From assembly GCA_964513465.1 (NCBI GenBank), contig CAZEMR010000091.1, forward strand, positions 1-11,152: a stretch of DNA of 11,152 bases, in the 5' to 3' direction. The position numbers and the translations under genes are program-made. The notes beneath the pieces are model-generated. The model saw only the letters and a program-made list of their open reading frames with translations, was not told the origin of the DNA and did no database searches. Below are positions 6,850 through 11,152 of this stretch, in pieces. Source of the stretch: CAZEMR01 sp964513465 (GTDB lineage Bacteria > Bacteroidota > Ignavibacteria > Kapaibacteriales > UBA2268). Numbering within the stretch: the first letter of the stretch is position 1; every line of letters begins with the position of its first letter.

Positions 6850-6933
6850 ATGAAACACACGGAGGTGTTTTCGGTGATGATAAAGCCAAGAATGAGGTAT
6901 ATGAAGATCGGCGAGAAGAACGTAAGCGCCTGA
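6850..6933 (+). CDS. Family-B micro-ORF B1 (27 codons, or 18 from internal ATG)
   Basis: The core peptide from ATG at 6877 is MIKPRMRYMKIGEKNVSA. GGAGG at 6861-6865 lies 11 bases before this ATG and 8 before an in-frame GTG at 6874, so initiation there is credible. The frame also stays open upstream to ATG at 6850, adding MKHTEVFSV; the TEVF segment resembles the KEVF of family A. Against B2 the 18 core codons encode 15 identical residues, although eight codons differ. Seven of the eleven base differences are at third positions, a signature of translation. The peptide is basic and Met-rich, with no transmembrane stretch. No known family is recognised. Confidence 0.6.
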   Translation: MKHTEVFSVMIKPRMRYMKIGEKNVSA

Positions 6934-6984
6934 AATGGGGCGTGCTAACACAAATACCCTCCGCTTTAATTAATGATTTTTCGA

Positions 6985-7080
6985 ATGCGAAATGAAAGCA
7001 AGGAGGTATTTACCGCCAACAGGATTATCCACAGGATTAGCCTTATGACGGAAAATACGATCAATCGCCTGATCAGATAA
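6985..7080 (+). CDS. Family-A micro-ORF A1 (31 codons)
   Basis: ATG at 6985 opens a 31-residue peptide: MRNESKEVFTANR followed by IIHRISLMTENTINRLIR. Compared with A2 over 17 aligned codons (7024-7074 versus 7136-7186), 14 bases differ: 11 at third positions, two at first and one at second. Only Ser/Asn, Met/Leu and Ile/Val replacements result, and the one length difference between them here is a multiple of three. This is the strongest coding evidence in the array. AAGGAGG (7000-7006) lies within codons 6-8, not ahead of the ATG, and no Shine-Dalgarno precedes the ATG. The C-terminal half could form a basic amphipathic helix. Function unknown. Confidence 0.6.
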   Translation: MRNESKEVFTANRIIHRISLMTENTINRLIR

Positions 7081-7105
7081 ACAGAGTTATTTTGATAACA
7101 CGAAA

Positions 7106-7189
7106 ATGAACGAAAAGGAGGTATTCACCACACGGATTATTCACAGAATCAATCTGCTTACGGAGAATACGATAAATCGGCTCGTGTAG
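7106..7189 (+). CDS. Family-A micro-ORF A2 (27 codons)
   Basis: ATG at 7106 opens MNEKEVFTTR, then IIHRINLLTENTINRLV, ending TAG. AAGGAGG occupies codons 4-6 (AAG GAG G..), exactly nine bases after the start of the ATG, as in A3 and B2. Bases 7113-7178 are identical to 7365-7430 in A3. It begins 25 nt after the A1 stop. A second frame is also open here but is broken by a stop in A1, so it is not favoured. Confidence 0.58.
   Translation: MNEKEVFTTRIIHRINLLTENTINRLV
7113..7178 (+). repeat. 66-bp perfect direct repeat, left copy
   Basis: It is identical base for base to 7365-7430. It starts inside codon 3 of A2 and ends inside the codon after NTIN. Flanking bases and the C-terminal codons differ, so the identity reflects recent duplication or gene conversion confined to the core. 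Confidence 0.9.
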
Positions 7190-7223
7190 CAATGGGCCCC
7201 AGGCATTATCATTAAAGAAAAAT

Positions 7224-7307
7224 ATGCACAGGAAGGAGAGAGAATATATGATCTCGCCAAGGATGATATATATGAAAATCGGCGAAAAGAACGCCAGCGC
7301 TGACTAA
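7224..7307 (+). CDS. Family-B micro-ORF B2 (27 codons, or 19 from internal ATG)
   Basis: The core peptide from ATG at 7248 is MISPRMIYMKIGEKNASAD. AAGGAG at 7233-7238 is nine bases ahead of this ATG, an ideal Shine-Dalgarno arrangement. The frame extends upstream to ATG at 7224, adding MHRKEREY, so the long form is 27 residues, the same as B1. Core identity with B1 is 15 of 18 residues, with synonymous changes in the Arg, Lys, Glu, Ile and Ala codons. It lies between A2 and A3, as B1 lies between A0 and A1. I consider the short form more likely to be made. Function unknown. Confidence 0.62.
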   Translation: MHRKEREYMISPRMIYMKIGEKNASAD

Positions 7308-7357
7308 GGGCGCAATGATATAAATACTTATTGAATCAATAGTTTTTCGAACCCCAA

Positions 7358-7444
7358 ATGCATAAAAAGGAGGTATTCACCACACGGATTATTCACAGAA
7401 TCAATCTGCTTACGGAGAATACGATAAATCAACTGATAAGATAA
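7358..7444 (+). CDS. Family-A micro-ORF A3 (28 codons)
   Basis: ATG at 7358 opens MHKKEVFTTR, then IIHRINLLTENTINQLIR, ending TAA. Its core is identical to A2 by the 66-bp block, but its last residues (QLIR) resemble A1 (RLIR) rather than A2 (RLV). That mosaic suggests A3 is the module counterpart of A1 whose core was overwritten by A2 sequence. AAGGAGG is at codons 4-6. The spacer after B2 (50 nt) matches that between B1 and A1 (51 nt). Confidence 0.58.
   Translation: MHKKEVFTTRIIHRINLLTENTINQLIR
7365..7430 (+). repeat. 66-bp perfect direct repeat, right copy
   Basis: Identical to 7113-7178, 252 bp downstream of it. See the left copy. Confidence 0.9.
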
Positions 7445-7467
7445 ACGAATTTTTTTGATAACCCGAA

Positions 7468-7566
7468 ACAAACGAAAAGGAGGTATTCACCGCCAAAAGC
7501 CGCAAACAGAGAAGATTTCACATGATCAGCCGCTTAACGGAGAATACGATAAATCGATACATTTAG
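7468..7566 (+). pseudogene. Family-A unit A4, start codon lost
   Basis: The frame reads KEVFTAKSRKQRRF and then HMISRLTENTINRYI, ending TAG, clearly family A. Where A2 has ATG AAC GAA, this copy has ACA AAC GAA, and TGA TAA lie just upstream in frame, so no normal start remains for the long form. An internal ATG at 7522 could still give a 14-residue C-terminal product. AAGGAGG (7477-7483) is intact although the start is gone. That fits decay, or a role for the box that does not need this ATG. Confidence 0.5.
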
Positions 7567-7610
7567 TTAAACGAAATGATTTGCATTAAATAAAATAAAT
7601 TAAGACCCCA

Positions 7611-7674
7611 AAAGGAGTGAGAGACTATTTTTAATTACAGAATATATATAAATTCAATCAATCGATTCATTTAG
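7611..7674 (+). pseudogene. Degenerate family-A unit at the right edge of the array
   Basis: AAGGAG (near 7611) is followed in another frame by codons ending IYINSINRFI and TAG at 7672-7674. The LTENT segment is missing. Its 3' part resembles the left-edge remnant more than the full copies. It directly precedes the Shine-Dalgarno of the third hsp20. Confidence 0.4.
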
Positions 7675-7683
7675 CTTCATAAT

Positions 7684-7688
7684 AGGAG
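7684..7688 (+). promoter_or_regulatory. Shine-Dalgarno for the third hsp20
   Basis: AGGAG ends nine bases before ATG at 7698 and fixes the start of this gene. Confidence 0.7.
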
Positions 7689-7697
7689 ATAATATAG

Positions 7698-8093
7698 ATG
7701 ACAACCGCAATATATAAACCGATTATCCGCGATCTTGAAAAATTCATGAAGAATTTCGACTCAAATCGCAAACAAACCGGCTTCATGCCGCCGGCGAATA
7801 TATGGCATGACAAAGACAATGTTTACCTGGAAATAGAGCTTCCCGGTATGACCAAAGAAAACATAAAGATTTCGGTCGATGACGAAGAAAGAACATTGAC
7901 CATCAACGGCACCAAAGAGGCCGCAGAGAAAAAAACAAGCCGCAGAGAAATAATCTACGGCGATTTCTGGAGACAGTTTTATTTAGGCAAAAAGGTAAAC
8001 CCGGAATCGATCAAAGCAAACTACGAAAGTGGAGTACTGAAAATCACGGTAGCAAAACTCGTCCCCGAAGTCAAAGAAGTAGAGATAAAATAA
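7698..8093 (+). CDS. Small heat-shock protein, Hsp20/alpha-crystallin family (copy 3, divergent)
   Basis: A 131-residue sHsp, clearly more distant than the other two. The N-terminus is short (about 32 residues, MTTAIYKPIIRDLEKFMKNF). The alpha-crystallin domain begins near ANIWHDKDNVYLEIELPGM (33-51) and reaches the signature A-x3-S-G-V-L (107-114). The C-terminal anchor is V-x-I (VEI, 128-130) in a different tail (VPEVKEVEIK) from the KEPEKPKEKE tail of copies 1 and 2. It lies between the micro-ORF array and dnaK, 185 nt before the latter. Its TAIYK segment is also found in micro-ORF A0, possibly by chance. Confidence 0.94.
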   Translation: MTTAIYKPIIRDLEKFMKNFDSNRKQTGFMPPANIWHDKDNVYLEIELPGMTKENIKISVDDEERTLTINGTKEAAEKKTSRREIIYGDFWRQFYLGKKVNPESIKANYESGVLKITVAKLVPEVKEVEIK

Positions 8094-8152
8094 AGATTTA
8101 ATCAATATGATTAATTAAAATTGACTCCTGTTAAAAGACCATAAAGCAGCCA

Positions 8153-8182
8153 GAGGCAAGAGAGCGCAAGTTCTCTTGCTTC
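8153..8182 (+). terminator. Hairpin between hsp20 copy 3 and dnaK
   Basis: GCAAGAGA (8156-8163) pairs perfectly with TCTCTTGC (8172-8179) around an 8-base loop, and the stem extends to 11 pairs with one G-T. It is followed by TCGTTTATT, too short a T-run for a strong terminator. It may be a weak terminator after hsp20 or a leader hairpin of dnaK. Confidence 0.45.
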
Positions 8183-8213
8183 GTTTATTCTGAATCGGAA
8201 AATAATCAATATT

Positions 8214-8227
8214 TGATATAAATATCA
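8214..8227. promoter_or_regulatory. Inverted repeat TGATAT-AA-ATATCA upstream of dnaK
   Basis: Two 6-bp arms separated by AA, in the AT-rich 50-65 bp before dnaK. It could be an operator or part of a promoter; no CIRCE element and no clear heat-shock sigma promoter is seen. AGAAGGA at 8264-8270 serves as the dnaK ribosome binding site. Confidence 0.3.
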
Positions 8228-8278
8228 GAAAATTTAATTTAAAATTAATTTAGTTAAAAAATCAGAAGGATCTCAGAG

Positions 8279-10228
8279 ATGAGTAAAATTATTGGAATTG
8301 ACTTGGGAACCACCAACTCGGTGGTAGCTGTGATGGAGGGATCGAACCCCACAGTAATTGCAAACCAGGAAGGCAATCGTACGACGCCTTCGATGGTCGG
8401 CTTTGCTAAAAACGGCGACCGCCTGGTCGGACAGGCAGCCAAGCGCCAGGCAATCACTAATCCGAACAATACGGTTTATTCGATCAAGCGCTTTATGGGC
8501 CGCCGCCCGGAAGAAGTGACCGAAGAGATCGACATGGTGCCGTTCAAAGTAGTATCGGCCAACGACGGCAACAGCGTCCGGGTGCAGATCGAAGACCGCC
8601 AGTATTCCTCGCCGGAGATTTCGGCAATGATACTGAAAAAAATGAAGCAGACAGCCGAAGAGTATCTCGGCCAGAAAGTAACCGAAGCCGTAATCACAGT
8701 GCCGGCATATTTTAACGACTCGCAGCGCCAGGCAACAAAAGAAGCCGGCGAAATCGCCGGCCTGAAGGTTCGCAGAATCATCAACGAGCCGACTGCGGCC
8801 GCGCTTGCTTATGGCCTCGACAAAAAGGGCCAGAATATGACCGTGGCGGTCTATGATCTCGGCGGCGGTACGTTCGATATTTCGATCCTCGAGATCGGCG
8901 AAGGCGTATTCGAAGTGAAATCGACCAATGGCGACACCCACCTTGGCGGCGACAACTTCGATCAGCGACTGATCGATTACCTGGCAGACGAATTCAAAAA
9001 AGACGAGGGCATAGATCTGCGCAAGGATGCAATGGCGCTTCAGCGCCTCCGCGAAGCCGCAGAAAAAGCCAAAACCGAGCTGTCGCAGATGCTTGAGACA
9101 AACGTAAACCTGCCATTCGTAACCGCAACGCAGGATGGCCCGAAGCATCTTAATATAAATATAACACGGGCAAAATTCGAGAGCCTTTGCTCCGATTTGT
9201 TCGAAAAAACAATCAAGCCGGTCGAAAAAGCAATGCAGGACGCAAAGCTTTCGCCATCGGATATCAACGACGTCATCCTCGTCGGTGGTTCCACGCGAAT
9301 CCCGAAAATTCAGGAACTCGTCAAAAAATTCTTTGGCAAGGACCCATCCAAAGGCGTCAACCCGGACGAAGTAGTCGCAATCGGCGCGGCAATCCAGGGC
9401 GGCGTGCTTTCGGGCGACGTGAGCGATGTTTTGCTGCTTGATGTCACCCCGCTGACGCTCGGCATCGAAACACTCGGCGGCGTTATGACACCGATGATCC
9501 CGTCAAACACGACGATTCCGACCAAAAAGACGGAGATATTCTCGACGGCTACCGACAGCCAGACATCAGTCGAGATTCACGTGCTCCAGGGCGAGCGCCC
9601 GATGGCCAACGACAACCGTTCGCTCGGACGCTTCCATCTGGACGGAATTCCTCCGGCGCCGCGCGGAGTGCCTCAGATCGAAGTCACTTTCGACATCGAC
9701 GCCAACGGTATTCTCGGCGTATCGGCCAAGGACAAAGCCAGCGGCAAAGAGCAGAATATCCGCATAGAAAGCTCGAGCGGACTCTCTAAGGAAGAAGTCG
9801 AGAAAATGAAACAGGAAGCCGAGAAACACGCCTCGGAAGATAAAAAACGCAAAGAGGAAATCGAAACCCGTAACCAGGCTGATAACCTCGTTGCTTCGAC
9901 CGATAAACAGCTTAAAGAGCTGGGCGATAAGATTCCGGCGGAACATAAATCCAAAATCGAAGAAGCCAAAGACGAACTGGCCAAAGCGATTAAGGACAAT
10001 CCGGCAGGAATCAGTCCGGCAATGGACAAACTCAACCAGGCATGGAGCGAAGCCTCGCAGCATATGTATCAGCAGGCAGGCGCTCAGCCCGGTGGACAGC
10101 CCGGGCCCGAAGCCGCACAGGGCGCAGGTCCCCAGGCAACCGGCCCGGAAGCCGAACCACAACAGGACAAAGGCGGAGTTGAGGAAGCCGACTACACAGT
10201 AGTCGACGACGAAGAAAAAAAGAAATAA
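8279..10228 (+). CDS. dnaK: Molecular chaperone DnaK (Hsp70)
   Basis: A 649-residue cytoplasmic ATP-dependent chaperone. The ATPase domain starts IIGIDLGTTNSVVAVMEG (4-21), with the second phosphate motif YDLGGGTFDISI (about 192-203) and VILVGGSTRIPKIQ (about 333-346). The interdomain linker DVLLLDVTPLTLGIE (about 386-400) leads into the substrate-binding beta domain and the helical lid. The C-terminus is a Gly/Gln/Pro-rich tail ending EEADYTVVDDEEKKK, a variant of the acidic end seen in Gram-negative DnaK. Length is normal and all motifs are intact. grpE and dnaJ, its nucleotide-exchange and J-domain partners, are not adjacent. Placement beside three sHsps fits hand-over from holdase to refolding machine. 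Confidence 0.98.
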   Translation: MSKIIGIDLGTTNSVVAVMEGSNPTVIANQEGNRTTPSMVGFAKNGDRLVGQAAKRQAITNPNNTVYSIKRFMGRRPEEVTEEIDMVPFKVVSANDGNSVRVQIEDRQYSSPEISAMILKKMKQTAEEYLGQKVTEAVITVPAYFNDSQRQATKEAGEIAGLKVRRIINEPTAAALAYGLDKKGQNMTVAVYDLGGGTFDISILEIGEGVFEVKSTNGDTHLGGDNFDQRLIDYLADEFKKDEGIDLRKDAMALQRLREAAEKAKTELSQMLETNVNLPFVTATQDGPKHLNINITRAKFESLCSDLFEKTIKPVEKAMQDAKLSPSDINDVILVGGSTRIPKIQELVKKFFGKDPSKGVNPDEVVAIGAAIQGGVLSGDVSDVLLLDVTPLTLGIETLGGVMTPMIPSNTTIPTKKTEIFSTATDSQTSVEIHVLQGERPMANDNRSLGRFHLDGIPPAPRGVPQIEVTFDIDANGILGVSAKDKASGKEQNIRIESSSGLSKEEVEKMKQEAEKHASEDKKRKEEIETRNQADNLVASTDKQLKELGDKIPAEHKSKIEEAKDELAKAIKDNPAGISPAMDKLNQAWSEASQHMYQQAGAQPGGQPGPEAAQGAGPQATGPEAEPQQDKGGVEEADYTVVDDEEKKK

Positions 10229-10250
10229 GACCGGATAATCGATAAACCAA

Positions 10251-10286
10251 GCCGTCATCCCTATTGCGGGGATGGCGGCTTTTTTT
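10251..10286 (+). terminator. Rho-independent terminator of dnaK
   Basis: GCCGTCATCCC (10251-10261) pairs with GGGATGGCGGC (10269-10279) through 11 pairs (one G-T) around a 7-base loop, followed directly by seven T. The T-run overlaps the stop codon of the convergent minus-strand gene. Confidence 0.93.
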
Positions 10287-11094
10287 ATTTGAATAATTCC
10301 CGGAGCCGAGGCATAAGATGCCGCGCGTGATCGAATCCCATCATAACGAAAACGCGGTCGTGGTGTTCAGTTGCGCTTGCTATTCTTTCGAATACGTAAT
10401 TATCGCGGATTTCGATCGCCTTCTTCCATGCGGAATGAATCAGGCAGTCTCGCTGATAAACAATATCGCGAGCATTGATCAGATGCCAGTTTGAGTAATC
10501 AATATCCCCATCAATCCTTGTCTTCAGCAGCCGTCCGATCTCTTCATAATCAGGCGGATCACCCTCCCACTCAAGCCCCGAATTAATTACATGCCGGGCA
10601 TATCTGACCGACATATCGGGGATATTCATCTCCCGATTATCGAATTCACGCTGCCACTGCGCAAGCTGGCGCACTATCATGAATGCCAGAATGTCTTCTA
10701 TGGAATAATCGTCAAGCATTTTTTGATAAAATACCGAATCCGGAGGCTCAATATCTTCGACCGTGATACGATTTACTTTGCATAAATGGCTGACATAACA
10801 GCTTTCTCCCGAAAGCATGGCCTCGGCTTCATTTTTGAATTCATTCAAATTTGCTGCGCCTTCCACCAATACAAAATCAGGGGCATATTTGATGAATTCA
10901 CTCTTGATCTCGGCGAACATCGGATTCGTCGGATCATTGGAATGCACTGCGTTGAACCAGAAAAGCCGCCGGCTGTCGCGATCCAGCATCAAATGCTCGC
11001 CGCCATGCCTGAGGTAAGTTTCGTAATCGCGCGACACCTGTACCGAATCATTTGTTATCAGCGCAAAAGCAAAAATGAAAAATAATAAATGCAT
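10285..11094 (-). CDS. Secreted protein, possibly TraB/TIKI-like hydrolase fold
   Basis: A 269-residue protein, convergent to dnaK. Residues 1-15 (MHLLFFIFAFALITN) look like a signal peptide or N-terminal anchor. I see three blocks that recall the TraB/GumN/TIKI/EreA-like superfamily: FWFNAVHS (45-52, His51) where that group has 'GtxH'; PDFVLVEGA (72-80, Glu78) where it has a Glu after a hydrophobic strand; and MMGFDHARHL (251-260, His256 and His259) where it has 'GxxH'. Glu115 in VEDIEP and a central basic helix with RDIVYQRD also fit. Members act on peptides or erythromycin-like esters; the substrate here is unknown. The assignment is from motif spacing only. It has its own upstream region with a TTTTCCGGAAAA palindrome. 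Confidence 0.5.
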   Translation of the reverse strand: MHLLFFIFAFALITNDSVQVSRDYETYLRHGGEHLMLDRDSRRLFWFNAVHSNDPTNPMFAEIKSEFIKYAPDFVLVEGAANLNEFKNEAEAMLSGESCYVSHLCKVNRITVEDIEPPDSVFYQKMLDDYSIEDILAFMIVRQLAQWQREFDNREMNIPDMSVRYARHVINSGLEWEGDPPDYEEIGRLLKTRIDGDIDYSNWHLINARDIVYQRDCLIHSAWKKAIEIRDNYVFERIASATEHHDRVFVMMGFDHARHLMPRLRELFK

Positions 11095-11135
11095 TTGAAT
11101 TCACTCATAAAATTGAACATATATATTCAAACACA

Positions 11136-11149
11136 TTTTTCCGGAAAAA
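11136..11149. promoter_or_regulatory. 14-bp palindrome upstream of the secreted protein gene
   Basis: TTTTTCCGGAAAAA is fully symmetric and lies about 42 bases upstream of the start codon at 11094. It shares the TTTTCCGGAAAA core with the palindrome at 4322-4337, upstream of the TPR gene. It could be a shared operator; the site is near the window edge. Confidence 0.35.
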
Positions 11150-11152
11150 GTT

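Larger units (their letters stand above)
6657..7674 (+). repeat. Micro-ORF array between hsp20 copies 2 and 3
   Basis: About 1 kb holding nine related units on the plus strand. In order: truncated A (6657-6693), A0 (6720-6821), B1 (6850-6933), A1 (6985-7080), A2 (7106-7189), B2 (7224-7307), A3 (7358-7444), A4 without a start (7468-7566) and truncated A (7621-7674). Eight Shine-Dalgarno-like cores start near 6731, 6861, 7000, 7115, 7233, 7367, 7477 and 7611, spaced 110-139 bp. The pattern A-B-A repeats as a module of about 370 bp: spacers after B1 and B2 are 51 and 50 nt and share a TTTTTCGAA block, and spacers A1-A2 and A3-A4 share a TTTTGATAAC block. Paralogue differences sit mostly at third codon positions, so I read the units as genes of very small proteins rather than as a DNA-level repeat. 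No known family is recognised. Confidence 0.7.

Noticed and set aside
7120..7210. Alternative frame in A2 reading TDYSQNQSAYGEYDK onward
   Set aside because: It is open in A2 but broken by TAG in A1 and ends early in A3. In this frame the A1/A2 differences would be mostly non-synonymous, and it has no standard start codon.
6657..7674. CRISPR-like or REP-type array
   Set aside because: Units are 110-140 bp and diverged, with no short constant repeats and unique spacers. Differences follow codon positions, and no cas genes are nearby.
7567..7697. RNA thermometer (ROSE or fourU) before the third hsp20
   Set aside because: I could not find a stem that convincingly pairs with the AGGAG box; there is no clear UYGCU or UUUU anti-Shine-Dalgarno arrangement.
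8273..9148. Minus-strand 291-codon ORF opposite dnaK
   Set aside because: Long antisense frames opposite dnaK are a common artefact of its codon usage; no start signal or domain is seen.

Overview
ORGANISM. The window looks like a chromosomal piece of a Gram-negative member of the FCB superphylum (Bacteroidota / Ignavibacteriota / Kapabacteria-like). The evidence is an Omp28-type thiol lipoprotein, a DUF6029-like outer-membrane barrel ending in Phe, a proteobacterial/FCB-type DnaK, roughly balanced base composition and very AT-rich intergenic DNA with recurrent TATATATA tracts. The phylum call is an inference; no rRNA or other marker is present.

LEFT HALF (1-5301, all minus strand). Six genes are packed with gaps of about 15-50 nt and are probably one operon. 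In transcription order they are murQ (N-acetylmuramic acid 6-phosphate etherase), a secreted TPR protein, a Gp37/Gp68 (DUF5131) three-Cys protein, a DUF6029-like outer-membrane barrel, an Omp28-like CxxC lipoprotein and a zinc-ribbon/DUF2007 protein. Most products belong to the envelope or periplasm.

MIDDLE (5302-5675). A 374-bp divergent intergenic region separates that operon from a plus-strand stress island. It carries a perfect 13-bp palindrome, three tandem 12-mers containing the same half-site, and a TGGCAC sigma-54-like element with an imperfect -12 box. This fits an activator-dependent promoter for the heat-shock genes.

STRESS ISLAND (5676-10287, plus strand). Three small heat-shock proteins and DnaK are co-oriented. 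The second and third hsp20 genes are separated by 1.09 kb that a standard annotation would leave empty. It is not empty: it holds an array of about nine related units spaced about 110-140 bp apart. Seven of them contain, or once contained, tiny ORFs of two families. Family A (27-33 codons; hallmark NTIN[RQ] near the C-terminus) has three ATG-started copies, one TTG-started copy, one copy without a start and two truncated end copies. Family B (27 codons, or 18-19 from the internal start) has two copies sharing 15 of 18 core residues. Differences between paralogues fall mainly at third codon positions (11 of 14 for A1 versus A2; 7 of 11 for B1 versus B2), so I infer translated microproteins under purifying selection. 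Each of eight units carries an (A/C)AGGAG-type Shine-Dalgarno-like core. The order A-B-A is duplicated as a module of about 370 bp, and two A copies share a perfect 66-bp block. I know of no described family of this kind; it is the best candidate for a new system here, plausibly heat-shock-linked micropeptides.

RIGHT END. dnaK ends at a strong intrinsic terminator. Facing it is a minus-strand gene for a secreted protein that I tentatively place near the TraB/TIKI superfamily. A TTTTCCGGAAAA palindrome occurs upstream of this gene and also upstream of the TPR gene.
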